64,000 nt of DNA, from NCBI GenBank assembly GCA_017311185.1, contig JAESUZ010000756.1, forward strand, positions 2,456,001-2,520,000, in the 5' to 3' direction. Both the position numbers and the translations under genes were made by a program. Below, piece by piece: positions 46,460 through 56,800 of the stretch. This DNA comes from Proteles cristata cristata (taxonomy: Eukaryota > Chordata > Mammalia > Carnivora > Hyaenidae). The notes under the pieces were generated by a model. The model did no database searches and had not been told where the DNA came from. It saw nothing but the letters and a program-made list of their open reading frames with translations. The number at the start of each line of letters is the position of its first letter. The first letter of the stretch is position 1.

Positions 46460-46943
46460 ACAGTGGATTATGGGCAAAAAGTTGAAAAGCCTGTTATAGA
46501 GGAATGAGTTTGCCTTAGTTCTTTGTTCCCCAGTATCTACTGCAGTACATAGTAGACAAACAAGCACATTTGTTGAGAGAATAAATGTATAAACAAATAC
46601 ATCATGTCACCCTTCTGCCTAAAACCACACATGACTTTTGTGCATTTATTTCCCTAAATCTAAGTAACAGGAAGGGAACAGGCTCCCTGTGACTGTTCCA
46701 TGCTTATGAGGATACCTTACAGGAAACATCATAATGCTAAGGAAGGAAAGGTACATTTCTTGTTCTTAAGGGGTTCGGTCTCACTAGAGCATAAAGTCAA
46801 TTCATATGGAACACTGAGCAAAGTAAATTGCACAGCTCTGACCTTTAATGAATTTGGTGAGATCAAATACCTTTTGGCTTCCATTGAATGAGACAGTCAT
46901 CTAATCCCTGGATGGTTTGTGGTGGTAAGACCACATAAATGTT
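46460..46943. other. Unassigned DNA
   Basis: No repeat or gene recognised. Confidence 0.45.
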
Positions 46944-46961
46944 TATGCATCTATTTTTTAA

Positions 46962-47166
46962 AAATGTTTATTTATTTTGAGAGATAAAGGGACGGAGCAC
47001 AAGTGGGGGAGGGGCAGAGGAAGAGGGAGACACAAAACCTGGAGCAGGTTTTAGGCTCTGAGCTGTCAGGACAAGAGGCTACTGCGGGGCTTGAATCCAC
47101 AAACCGGGAGATCATGACCCGTGCTGAAATCTGGCGCTTAAGGGACTGAGCCACCCAGTTGCCCCA
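46962..47166 (-). mobile_element. Feliform SINE
   Basis: AAAATGTTTATTTATTTTGA tail, GGCTCTGAGCTGTCAGGACA, GAGATCATGACCCGTGCTGA, CTGAGCCACCCAGTTGCCCC. Target-site duplication TATGCATCTATTTTTTAA (46944-46961) / TATGCATCTCTTTTTAA (47167-47183). Confidence 0.95.
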
Positions 47167-47183
47167 TATGCATCTCTTTTTAA

Positions 47184-47784
47184 GGTGAGATTTCTTCTCT
47201 TTATCTTCTCTGCTAAACTAATCTGCTTGTCATATTTACTGGACTTTTTGTTGGACACTGTGTAACAAACAGATAATAAATAACTTATCTAAGAGGGTTT
47301 GGGGAATAGTTCTGCCTGCAGGTGGGAGGCGAAAGCATGTGACCTCTAGTGCTCTTTTCCCGAGATATGTTTCCATTTAATTCATTTTCACGGAATTTTA
47401 AAATTAAGCTCTCTGCAAACGTGCCCCAGGGCATGAACACAATAAATAGAAACACGATGAATTCAAATATTTTTAAGAGTTTATGGTAGCATTAAATACA
47501 CATAAATAAAGCATAAAGAAAAGCAACTAAAAAAACAGGATTTCAGCGTTATCTGTGCCCAACCTGAGCATGTTGATCTCACAAAAGCAATATGCTTCCA
47601 TCTGTGCACTGAAATTTCCAGGAGGTAAGCTCTCTAAAAAATATGAATGACCAGGACACTTGGGAACTAGAGTCCAAAATCAGATTCTTATCAGAAAATG
47701 TAGACAGACACTGAGGTTGCAAAGATGCAGACTTGGCTTGTTAGAGAAAGTCCAGCAAACACTGAAGATCTAGTATTTCTTCCC
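47184..47784. other. Unassigned DNA
   Basis: No repeat or gene recognised. Confidence 0.45.
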
Positions 47785-47935
47785 CTTGACTCATCAAATG
47801 ACTTTGTGCATGTCATGTAACTTCTCTGAGTGTCAGTCTTTCAACTCTAATAAGAGTCATGATGTCTATCCAAATTCCTCTTATGGAAATGTGTAAACTA
47901 ATACCTGGAAAATATTTTAGATACATTATATATGG
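47785..47935 (-). mobile_element. MIR fragment
   Basis: AATGACTTTGTGCATGTCAT, GTAACTTCTCTGAGTGTCAG, TCTTTCAACTCTAATAAGAG and TACCTGGAAAATATT follow the antisense MIR order. Confidence 0.55.
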
Positions 47936-47947
47936 GCTCTCTAAAAA

Positions 47948-48415
47948 TAAACAGTAGAGTGGGGTGCGAGGCAGAACAATGTCCCCTCAAAGATGTCCAT
48001 GTACTAATCCCTGAGATCTGTGAATGTTAACTGATATGCCAAATGTGACTTTGCAGATGTGATTTAATTAAGGACCTTGAGATGGGAAGATTATCCTTAA
48101 TTATCTAGTTGTACCTGATATAATTGCAAAGGTCCTTATAAGTAAAAGAGGGAAGCAGGACACTCCATGTCCTCAATCCTCCATTGCTATCTTTGAAGGT
48201 GCCATGAGCCAAGGGATGTGGACAGCTTCTAGAAACTGGAAAAGGTGATGGAGGGATTCTCCCTAGAATCTCTAGAAGAAGTCATGCCTTCTTGATATGG
48301 TGATTTTAGCTCAGTGAGACTTCTAACTTCCAAAGGTATTAGACAATAAAACTATACTATTTAAAGCCATTGTTTGTTTTAATTTTCCAAAACAGCCACA
48401 GAAAACTGATATAGA
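47948..48415 (+). mobile_element. MaLR (MLT1-type) LTR, nearly complete
   Basis: CAATGTCCCCTCAAAGATGT, CCATGTACTAATCCCTGAGA, TTTGCAGATGTGATTTAATT, GGTCCTTATAAGTAAAAGAG, GGGATGTGGACAGCTTCTAG, AAACTGGAAAAGGTGATGG, TAGCTCAGTGAGACTTCTAA, TATTTAAAGCCATTGTTTG and a final AAAACTGATATAG. Uninterrupted and about 470 bp, so a solitary LTR. Confidence 0.75.
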
Positions 48416-48455
48416 TGGTAAAACAAACATAAATAATGGTGGTAAAACAAACATA
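48416..48455 (+). repeat. Short tandem duplication
   Basis: GGTAAAACAAACATAA occurs at 48416-48431 and 48440-48455, a 24-bp period. Confidence 0.85.
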
Positions 48456-48702
48456 AGTGTAAAATAAACAAACAGCTTGTCTGAGATGTAAATATAAATT
48501 TTGAATAGGCCCTATCTAATGGATTGATTAGAATATGGTATTAATGAGAACAAGGTCCAGTTTCATTCTGTTTATGAGCAAATTTCACTAAATGGGAAAA
48601 AATAAACGAAGACCATATGCACACAAAACACTTACATCATAGTTGCATCCCTAATCCCAGCCAAGTATGTCAAAAATACATATGAAGGCTTTTATATAAA
48701 AT

Positions 48703-48711
48703 GGGGGGGGG
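48703..48711 (+). repeat. G9 homopolymer
   Basis: Nine consecutive G in an AT-rich context. Confidence 0.9.
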
Positions 48712-48884
48712 CGTGACAATATTTTAAGTAAAGTCCTAAGATTCTGTTTATGAATAAAAGCAACTTTATGGTTTTAAGAATTCCTAAATGTAAATACACT
48801 TAGAAATAGGGCTAAACATTTTGAAACTTACTTTCACATCATTAATAGCATTTGATTAATTCAGATGTTTGCAGGTATAAATAT

Positions 48885-49010
48885 ACACATTTTACCAAAG
48901 AAGAAATTGAGGTTTAGAGAGTGAAGGAAAATGATAAAAATTAAAAAGCTAGTTAATGTGAGAACAAGGATTCTGTAACCCGGGTATTTCATTTCTAAAT
49001 TCCACCTTTC
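48885..49010 (+). mobile_element. MIR fragment
   Basis: CACATTTTACCAAAGAAGAA, ATTGAGGTTTAGAGAGTGAA, AAAGCTAGTTAATGTGAGAA and ATTCTGTAACCCGGG correspond to the MIR middle and 3' half. Confidence 0.55.
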
Positions 49011-49597
49011 AGCTCTAGGCTTCTTTCAGTACAAAATACAGGTCGATTAGCCAATTTACAAATGGGTCTCTTAGCTCTGACCAAAATGAAAATATATTTA
49101 TGTACTCTTGAAACCATTGGAATTATTTGATATTACTCCAAAATTAATAAAATTGTTACTAGTTCTGCTGGCTCTCTTTTCTTTGCAAACTATGAAGTTA
49201 AATTCTAAAATCAGGGCAGTTGTCTATGATGGGTACCATTGTTGTGTTCCCTGTGCTTTTCACAAAAGCAAAGTGGCTGATTCTGTTTCCTTGCCTGTCT
49301 TCCATTACCACCCTTTCTGACACTTTTTTACTTGTTTCTTCACCTCATCTTAATTTTCTTGTTCTTTCCCCCTGTCTCTTTTCAAAGCATCAGATTAAAT
49401 TTTCACCTTATAATTTACTCTTTTCATTAAAGGTGATTTTGTCTTCTTCTTCATTTTTCCTTGAATTCATTTCTTCCTGAGTTTTCTTTTTGTCCACTGG
49501 TGTCTTTGATTTTTGAATTTATCACTTAAGTGTGCTTTCATATCTCCAAATGCTTATGTGAGCACATTTAACTCAGTTAAATGTGTTAAGTTTATTG
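49011..49597. other. Unassigned pyrimidine-rich DNA
   Basis: No repeat or gene recognised. T/C-rich, with an 86-codon + frame that is low complexity. Confidence 0.4.
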
Positions 49598-49660
49598 TGC
49601 TGCTGCTGCTGCTCTTTCTTCTTCTTCCTCTTCTTTTTCTTCTTCTTTTCTTTTTTTAAT
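49598..49660 (+). repeat. (CTG)n then polypyrimidine (TTC)n tract
   Basis: Four CTG units lead into about 50 bases of only C and T, mostly TTC and TCTT units. It encodes the Cys/Phe run in a 102-codon frame at 49583-49891, which is an artefact of this tract and the adjacent SINE. Confidence 0.92.
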
Positions 49661-49717
49661 TGGGGAGGAGGTTGTCAAGGAAAGGTGTTTCAAAATTCAG
49701 TGTTGATTTCTTATTTT

Positions 49718-49780
49718 ATTTTCTTATTTATTTTTTATTTTAGAAAGAGAGAGTACATGAGTTGGGGTGAGGGGCAAAGG

Positions 49781-49818
<38 letters not shown>

Positions 49819-49933
49819 CTTCAGCAGGCTCCAGACTCAGTGCAGAGCCCAGTGCGGGGCTGGATCCCATGGCCCTGGGATTATGACCTGAGTGGAAATA
49901 AAGGTCTCAACTGACCAAGTACCCAGGCACCCC
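49718..49933 (-). mobile_element. Feliform SINE, older copy
   Basis: TTATTTATTTTTTATTTTAG tail, (GA)n at about 49787-49815, CTGGGATTATGACCTGAGTG, CCAAGTACCCAGGCACCCC. Target-site duplication TGTTGATTTCTTATTTT (49701-49717) / TGTTGATTCTTATTT (49934-49948). Confidence 0.94.
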
Positions 49934-50267
49934 TGTTGATTCTTATTTAAAATTTTTTCTTTTGGTAGAAATGGTCTATAGATAGACACAGTTTTCTACT
50001 AATCATCCTATGGTTTTGGGGGTGGCTGAAAAAGTTCCTAGCTCATTAGTGTTGTCAGCCAGCAGTATGGAAAAGTCCAGGCTCTTAACTAAGTTTTTGT
50101 TTTCATGGTAGTAGAGAAGGAGTTGTAGGTCTTCCCATGGTTTCTTTGTTTTTGGAAGACCCTAAAATTTTGTCTTTCATTAAGTATTCAAAAGAAGTAT
50201 TTTCCTTTTTTTTATTCCTTCAGAAGCTATGTCATTTGAAATGCTGCTTTTAAAATCACACATACCT

Positions 50268-50491
50268 GGGGCGCCTGGGTGGCTTAGTTGGTTAAGTGTC
50301 TGACTTTAGCTTAGGTCATGATCTCGCGGTTCATGGGTTCGAGCCCCGCGTCGGGCTCTGTGCTGACTGCCAGCTCAGAGCCTGGAGCCTGTTTCAGTCT
50401 GTGACTCCCTCTGTCTCTGACCCTCCCCTGCTCACGCTGTCTCTCTCTCTCTCTCCTAAAAATAAATAAAACATTTTAAAAAATAAAAAAA
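50268..50491 (+). mobile_element. Feliform SINE, young subtype, first of a cluster
   Basis: GGGGCGCCTGGGTGGCTTAG head, GTTCATGGGTTCGAGCCCCG B box, GACTGCCAGCTCAGAGCC marker, AAAAATAAATAAAACATTTT tail. Perfect 18-bp target-site duplication TTAAAATCACACATACCT (50250-50267 and 50492-50509). Confidence 0.97.
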
Positions 50492-50557
50492 TTAAAATCA
50501 CACATACCTAAAACCCCACTGTGGGATTCAGTGTTCTAAGCTACTGGAAACTTTTTT

Positions 50558-50755
50558 TTTTTTTTTTAATTTCTAAGAGAGACAGCATGAACAGGGGAGG
50601 GTCATAGAGAGAAGGAGATACAGACTCTGAAATAGGCTCCAGGCTCTGAGCTGGCAGTCAGCACAGAGCCCGATGCGGGGCTCAAACCCACGAACCGCGA
50701 GATCATGACCTAAGCTAAAGTCGGACGCTTAACCGACTAAGCCACCCAGGCGCCC
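50558..50755 (-). mobile_element. Feliform SINE, young subtype, second of a cluster
   Basis: T-run, ATTTCTAAGAGAGACAGC, CTGGCAGTCAGCACAGAGCC, ACTAAGCCACCCAGGCGCCC. Target-site duplication CTACTGGAAACTTTTTT (50541-50557) / CTACTAGAACCTTTTTT (50756-50772). Confidence 0.96.
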
Positions 50756-50772
50756 CTACTAGAACCTTTTTT

Positions 50773-50796
50773 AAAAAAATGTTTATTTATTTCGTA

Positions 50797-50886
<90 letters not shown>

Positions 50887-51041
50887 CAATCTAGGGTTGG
50901 GGAAAGAGGGAGAGAGAGAATCCCAAGCAGGCTTTGTGCTGTCAGTGCAGAGACCAACGTGGCTCAAACCATGAACCGTGAGATCATGACCTGAGCCAAA
51001 ATCAAGTCAGATGCTCAACTGACTGAGCCACCCAGGCACCC
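50773..51041 (-). mobile_element. Feliform SINE, older, third of a cluster, with expanded microsatellite
   Basis: AAAATGTTTATTTATTTCGT tail, then (GT)n and (GA)n replacing the usual GA tract, AATCCCAAGCAGGCTTTGTG, CTGTCAGTGCAGAGACC, GAGATCATGACCTGAGCC and CTGAGCCACCCAGGCACCCC. Confidence 0.93.
50800..50882 (+). repeat. Compound (GT)n(GA)n microsatellite
   Basis: About fifteen GT units (with one T interruption) to 50831, then about 25 GA units to 50882. It lies in the GA tract of a SINE. Confidence 0.96.
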
Positions 51042-52120
51042 CATTATTTTCTAATCAGACTGCCCTTGTTTTCAGCAAAGCTTTGTGAGAGTAACACAAA
51101 TAACTTGCCACTAAAATTTGGAGGATTTTTTTTCCTTTTTCATTTACACTTGGTTTTAGGTGTGGACGTTATGCTTTACAGTTTATGTGTCATTATTTTC
51201 TTGTTCTGTATTATTTTTGGAGATTAAACAGTAGGTGTACCTTCAGGCAGTTGCCATTATCTTTAGCTACTCAGAAGTTTTTTCCATCTCACTTTTAACC
51301 CTCCCTATAATTAACCTTTGAACATGAATTTATTATATATTTTTTTTCATTTCTCACATTATTAGTACCTATTAGTATCTGTGTACACAGGTCGATACAA
51401 GTATCATTGTTTATATATTTAAAAGATTATTTATGTAATTTATATTCACATGCTAAATCTGTTTAGGCTTTTTATTATGGTATGTTCCTGATATTTGAGA
51501 GAACTGATCTAATTCTTCTTCTCTGAATCTTCCCTCATTTTATTCTTAGGCAATAAAGGAGCTCCTTTTTCAGAGGAAGACTGATCTTTCTTCTTGTTCT
51601 CTGTTGCACATTAGGAAAACCACAGAAGATATTTATACATAATATCACAAGTATCACTTTTTCCCTGTACAAACCCATTTCTAGGTTATCCGTGTCCTTG
51701 CCATTTCATATTGGCTTTTAGAGTCATGTGTTAGTTTTACTGTGATATATTTGTCTGAAATACAAAATCCCTCGAGCCATCAGGAAATGGAAACCTAACA
51801 AGCCATCTTAGGCTTTGAGGAGGTGGTGGGGGGTCATCTTTGGTCAAATTCACTTTGTCAATCTCAGTGATGGCAATGACTTGGTGTGGAAAAACAACAA
51901 CAACTTATGAGTAAAAAAAAGACAGTGTAGCTGTCAGAAGAGCTGTTAATATTGTAAAATAGACCATTCTCACATAAGATGAAAATCTTCTTAATATCAA
52001 TGCTCTCATCCAGAGGATAACATGAGAAAATTAGAAATATACAATATTGGGCTGGAAGAAATCTTCAAGAGCACATGTTCCAATCACAATTTCACACGTA
52101 AGGAAGTGGTGATGACAAAC
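51042..52120. other. Unassigned, SINE-free DNA
   Basis: No recognisable repeat or gene over about 1.1 kb. Confidence 0.45.
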
Positions 52121-52124
52121 ATTA

Positions 52125-52250
52125 TAAAAATAGCAAATACAGTTTATTGAGCCCTTCAATGTCAGGTATTGTGCTACATATTTTGCATACATTATCTTCA
52201 CAACAACCTGCTGAAATACACTGTGATAGATCTTATTGGCACCTTATCTA
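52125..52250 (+). mobile_element. MIR fragment
   Basis: CAGTTTATTGAGCCCTTCAA, GTCAGGTATTGTGCTACATA, TTGCATACATTATCTTCACA and ACAACCTGCTGAAATACACT match the MIR 5' half. Confidence 0.62.
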
Positions 52251-52339
52251 GTATCCATTTTTTATTAACTCCTTGCTAATAGAACTTTTCATGTACTTTG
52301 GATAACTTTGTAGTAGATACTGTTCATATTGAGTAATAT

Positions 52340-52745
52340 CCATGCACCCCTTTAATTTCCCAGCTGTTGTTATAGTTGGGTTGGCAAAATGAATAAACCT
52401 GGACAGAGAAATAAGTGTAAGGTAAATGTAAGTGTGAAATATTTTACTTCTAGGTTTGGGGGGTGTGATTTATAGTTTAGTGCCCAGTGTACCTTCTCCA
52501 TATTCACTATCTTTCCCAATCTGCAGGTGGAATGAAGCCAGAGTGACATGGAGTTTACAAGATGGGGGAGCCATAAGACTAAAGCATCCTGGGATCTAAA
52601 TCACCAGTTAGAAGTCAGTTCCTAATCCTACATTGGACTGAGTAAGAAAAATGAACTCCTATTGTGTTAAACTTCTGAGATTTGAGAGTCTATTGGTTAC
52701 TGTGGCATAGTGTATTCCACACACTGTGACTAACAGAAAATTTGC
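52340..52745 (+). mobile_element. Probable ancient LTR or MER fragment
   Basis: CAGCTGTTGTTATAGTTGGG at the start and GAACTCCTATTGTGTTAAAC, TTCTGAGATTTGAGAGTCTA, TTGGTTACTGTGGCATAGTG near the end resemble the 3' portion of MLT1/MER-type LTRs. Subfamily unknown. Confidence 0.4.
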
Positions 52746-53218
52746 CACTAGGGGTGGTGTGCTATCATAAACAACAGCACCGATAAAACACTTAAACTAT
52801 ATGGCATTGGGTTACGAGTCTGGGAGTACTGGCTGAACCTGGAAAGTTGGAGAAGATCCATTTTAGGCAGAGATAAAAAATGTTCTGTAAAAGGGACTCC
52901 TGCTATAACTAGAAAGACAGACTAAAGCTACCAAAGTTATCACTCTAGGGGGAAAGGTTGGAAAAAGGCTGTCGATAGTGTGTGCTACTATTGACTATGT
53001 CAGTCAAGCTATTACACAACAAGACGAGATTAAGAAATGATTGGGTGATTTGCAAGCAGAAGCAAAAAGAATATAGAAAGACCAGAAATTCAGATCCTTG
53101 GATTACTGAAAATCTTACTGCTCCTAGCCCCCAAATATTAAGATTTGCGTTCAAAAAATTACACCAAAGAAACCGAGTCCAATGAAACCTCCCAGTTGAT
53201 TAAAGTAACTCAAGATAC
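52746..53218. other. Unassigned DNA
   Basis: No family recognised; could belong to an LTR element flanking the next feature. Frames of 67-69 codons only. Confidence 0.35.
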
Positions 53219-53749
53219 TGTTGCAGGATTTTTTATCACATGCCCGGGGTTTGTTGTCTCACAGATTTGAAGAATGAAGAAGTGAACACGAAGAGTATTA
53301 GATAAGAAAGTCAGAACAGTAGGAAAGTTCGCTTTACAGACAAGGGACATTCAAAAGTTAACGGCCACCGACAATCGGCAAGAGTCCTTGTTTTAAAAAC
53401 TTTTGGTCGCCCCTCCCCCACCCCTTCCCACTTGCTTCCTCTCCGATCCTGCCCTTATTGGCTGGATAACTCTAGGCGCTGGGTTCTCCATTCCTGATTG
53501 GCTCCTTTCCATTGTACGAGGGGTGGTCTATGGCCATACAAATTCCTTATGGATCACTGTTTTAAGGTCTACTTATTTTTAACCAGGTCAGGTCTTTTGT
53601 CAAATTCCTGAAGGAAACCTGAGGGTGGGGGTGTGGTCAGACACTCCCAGCATTATTCCAAAATATGTCATTCCCCACCCAGGGACCTCAGGTCCTAACC
53701 CTTTCCCTCTCTGCCTATTTTATCCTATCTTTTCCCCATCATAATACAA
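53219..53749 (-). mobile_element. Probable ERV solitary LTR, antisense
   Basis: On the - strand the segment starts TGTATTATGATGGGG (or at TGATGGGG, a few bases inside) and ends GATAAAAAATCCTGCAACA, a TG...CA pattern. It carries two CCAAT boxes (GCCAATCAGG and GCCAATAAGG; + strand near 53494-53503 and 53455-53464), then TTTTTAAAACA about 60 bases on as a TATA-like site. The last 60 bases read GAGACAACAAACCCCGGGC, typical of a class I LTR U5 end. It has more CpG than the flanks. No internal retroviral genes adjoin and no clear short target-site duplication was found, so family and ends are provisional. Confidence 0.5.
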
Positions 53750-54555
53750 CTTCTCTCAGTGGATAAAAGTTACTCCAATTAAGTGTATGGTTTTCTTGCT
53801 TACTGTTCCAGATAGGAGTAGCTTTTGAATTGAAAAGGGGGGAGGATACAGAGTTAAGAAAACAAAATCAGTCTGATTCTAGGACTGTATGTGAAAAATA
53901 CATGGCTTGTGGTTCCTGTCCATGGAGCTACAAAGAAATAAGTAAATCAGAGGCCTCATCACTTGGAGGGGGAAGGGGTAATTGCATTGTGAAAACAAAC
54001 AAACAAAAATCAGAGTATGGACAAAGAGGCCTTAATATCTCAATGTTAACCCTGGGGTTCCCGAACTGTTCATGACTAAAAAGCAGGAATTGAATTTTGA
54101 AGACTCTTCCAAGAGAGCATGCTTTACAAAGTCTGGAGTAGACAAGGCTAGAACGGACAAAGAGAATGCCAGAATCGGTAAGAAAGCAGAGCCGGGGGCC
54201 CTGATGAACGCTGGACAGGGGAATGACTCCCATAGTGGAGAGAAGAATCCAAATAGAACTTCCTCTGCCCCTGGGGTATGGGAGTTCCACGTTTTGAGAA
54301 GCTCAGGATTTCAGAATCTACCTAATAAACAATGTCTACTACATTTCTTATGTTTCCTTTTTCTAAATGGGAGTGTCTGAAAGAGACTTTCAACTATCTC
54401 CATTTTGATCTCAGTCTGTGCTTTCTAATTGATTAAATTCTTTCCAGCTTATCTCTTAACTCAGGCAAAGGACCTTGTGGGCAAAGCATCCCCTGATGGG
54501 AACCAAAACTGCCCCCTCAAGCAATAGGGACTGCCTTGAGCTAGCAAGACCCCAC
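53750..54555. other. Unassigned DNA next to the LTR
   Basis: Open frames on + (53830-54075, 54072-54380) and - (53928-54290, 120 codons) overlap one another and resemble no protein I know. An AATAAA occurs at 54324-54329. May include undetected ERV-derived sequence. Confidence 0.35.
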
Positions 54556-54703
54556 ATGATTGAGGGAGTGAAAGTACAATAAGTAGGCTCCACACTGTCA
54601 GCATCGAGCCCCTCTCAGGGCTCGAACCCACGAACCATGAGATCATAACCTAAGCCGAAATCAAGGGTCAGATGCTTAACCAACTGAGCCACCCAGGTGC
54701 CCC
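54556..54703 (-). mobile_element. Feliform SINE, tail half missing
   Basis: GTAGGCTCCACACTGTCAGC, GGCTCGAACCCACGAACCAT, AACCTAAGCCGAAATCAAGG and ACTGAGCCACCCAGGTGCCC are present. The GA tract and A-tail are degenerate or deleted. The only SINE between 51.04 and 61.39 kb. Confidence 0.88.
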
Positions 54704-55824
54704 ACAAACCTCATTCTTTTCATCACCATCTGTTATGTTATGATATTGTTTTCCAATCTGAGCTATTCTCACAATCTGCCATTTGAGTGTTAAGAGAAAA
54801 AACAAAACCGGAAAACAGGATTCCTGTCTCTCAAGATACTATTCTTTCTGGAACTCTTACATCTATTTTCAGTGAGACAAATTAGAAAATTGATTCCTCT
54901 TTTCAAGCCCTGATCATCATAGAGGGGCTTCTATTATCCTTGAAGGAGTGCAGCCATAATAACAAGGCCCAGTGATTATTGGATTCGAGTTCACCACCCT
55001 TGCTCAAGAGGAACTACAGAAAAGCAGACGTGCTGCGGAATCAATAAGAGCCATATCTAAAAACAGCCATCAGCTGTGTCTGATGAACATCTGGGCAATG
55101 TTTTTCCTGAGTGGGGGAAGGGTACATGGATACATTTGTTACCACATTTCGTAAAAATTAACAGCTCAGATCTTCAGGTCAGCATGTTGAACAAAAACAA
55201 ATCATTTCTTTCTAGAGTGTGGAGCAGATGTGACTGTGCTTGAAAAATGTGTGTCTGTGGGTGTTTGGTATGAAAATGATAAAGATGTGTTTTTCCCATA
55301 GGCATGCGGTCATAAGACTAGAGGGTCTTGCTGCCTGAGAATCACGGAAAATGGCGGTTGGCGGGGGGGTGAAATGAACTAAGCAGACACCTCATCTAAA
55401 CACTAGGTTTTAGAGGCCCAGGATTTACAAGGTTCATGTGCCAAAAAAGGCCAACAAAATATTTTTTGCTGTTGAAAGGCAGATTTTCACTTTTTCTTAT
55501 AATCGTAAGTGAAATTCCGTCCTTCAGAGTTGAAAACACTCTCCGACCATTGCCTGCCGGTTTTCTCTTTAACACTTGGTATTCACTATCCTTTACTTAA
55601 TGATGTCGTAGAAAGAAAAAGTGGAAATGCTTTTCAGTTGCTGTTTATTTTTAAAACAGTACATCAGCCGATCCTAAAATGTCACTTGCTGAAGGGACCT
55701 CTAATTCACACAGCGCGACAGTGAAGGTGCTTGGGGCATTTGCTGCTTCTATCGGAGATGGGACATGACTGAGTCACTCCGAAACAGCACTGCGGCCAAG
55801 GCAAAAGCCACTGCAGGTCTTGTT
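54704..55824. other. Unassigned, apparently unique DNA
   Basis: No repeat recognised. Open frames up to 71 codons have no support. Confidence 0.45.
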
Positions 55825-55938
55825 CCACCTTTAAAAACCACACATACACACCTGTGTGCACGTACTCTGACTCCACTTTTAAAAATCACACATGCGCACA
55901 CACACACACGCACGTGCACACACATGTACACGCACACA
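55825..55938 (+). repeat. 48-bp tandem duplication with (CA)n expansion
   Basis: CCACCTTTAAAAACCACACA at 55825 recurs as CCACTTTTAAAAATCACACA at 55873. The second unit continues into an impure alternating CA/CG/TG run to 55938, including GCGCACACACACAC and CACGTGCACACACATG. Confidence 0.88.
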
Positions 55939-56519
55939 CCACTAACCGGCATCCTTACCCTCCTTTCATTCAGTCAGAAATAATTTTTTTAGCCTCATCT
56001 GGATTGGCTGCCAGTTCTCTTTAAACGGCCTCTAGTTGCTCTATTATAACATGCCTCTAAGGACTGCTAAAGGAGTCAGGGCTGCCTTTCTCTGCTCTGA
56101 GGCTGGAAGGGGCGGGGGCTGTGTCCTATTAACCTATGATAACAGAGAGTTGCATTAAATGTGTCTTCTCTCCGTCCCTGAAATCTTGGGAGAATTAAAG
56201 AGTCTATCAACTGCCTGAATAAGTCTTTGTGAACTCAAGGTTGTCAGGAAAGAAAACCAGAGGGGAGAGAGGGAGGGAAGAAGAACAGAACCTCAGGGCA
56301 AAAGAACACAAACACGTCTTTGCTTTGCTGAGATACCACCATTACAAGGGGAAGAGGTTAATCTGTCTGGGCAAGGTGGGTCATATCCTTTCCACAGTAA
56401 ATAGCATCATTTAGAAGTTTTCCTAAGTATGCCCTAGGATAGACTCTCTCAGGGGCTCCTGAGTGTCAGCTTGGGTGCTAATCTGAAATGAAAGCAGATT
56501 CTGTCATTCTGTCGTCAGA
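55939..56519. other. Unassigned, apparently unique DNA
   Basis: No repeat recognised. Slightly GC-richer near 56090-56130. Confidence 0.45.
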
Positions 56520-56524
56520 ATAGG

Positions 56525-56800
56525 GCAACTGTCCATAAGCTCCCACCCTGAGCCAAATCCAACTGGTCCCAGGTTTTTATACTAAGAAGGGCTGTTCTGT
56601 TTTTAGATGTCTGAAAAGAAGCAGAAGAATATTTGATGACATATGAGAATGAGGTGAAATTCAAATTTCAGTGTCTGTTTAATGGAACCCAGCCATACCC
56701 ATTCATTTACATGAAGCTGCTTTCATGCTGCTGACAGAGGCCATGTGGCCCACAGAGCCTGAAATACTTACTTTCGGTCCCTGATAGCAAACATCACTGA
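56525..56800 (+). mobile_element. hAT-type DNA transposon fragment
   Basis: GAGCCAAATCCAACTGGTC, GGTGAAATTCAAATTTCAGT, GTCTGTTTAATGGAACCCAG, CCATACCCATTCATTTACAT, GCTGCTTTCATGCTGCTGAC, GAGGCCATGTGGCCCACAGA and GCCTGAAATACTTAC follow the order of a common mammalian non-autonomous hAT repeat (the GGCCAAAT...GGAACACAGCCA... GGCCCGCAAAGCC family). Name not settled. Confidence 0.55.

Noticed and set aside
49583..49891. 102-codon frame with Cys and Phe runs
   Set aside because: It spans a polypyrimidine tract and a SINE and has no protein character.
50737..50994. Frames with Ser-Leu, Thr-His or Arg-Glu repeats
   Set aside because: They are translations of the (GT)n(GA)n microsatellite and its SINE host.
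53830..54380. Two adjoining + strand frames after the LTR as possible ERV genes
   Set aside because: They lack recognisable gag, pol or env motifs and overlap a 120-codon antisense frame.
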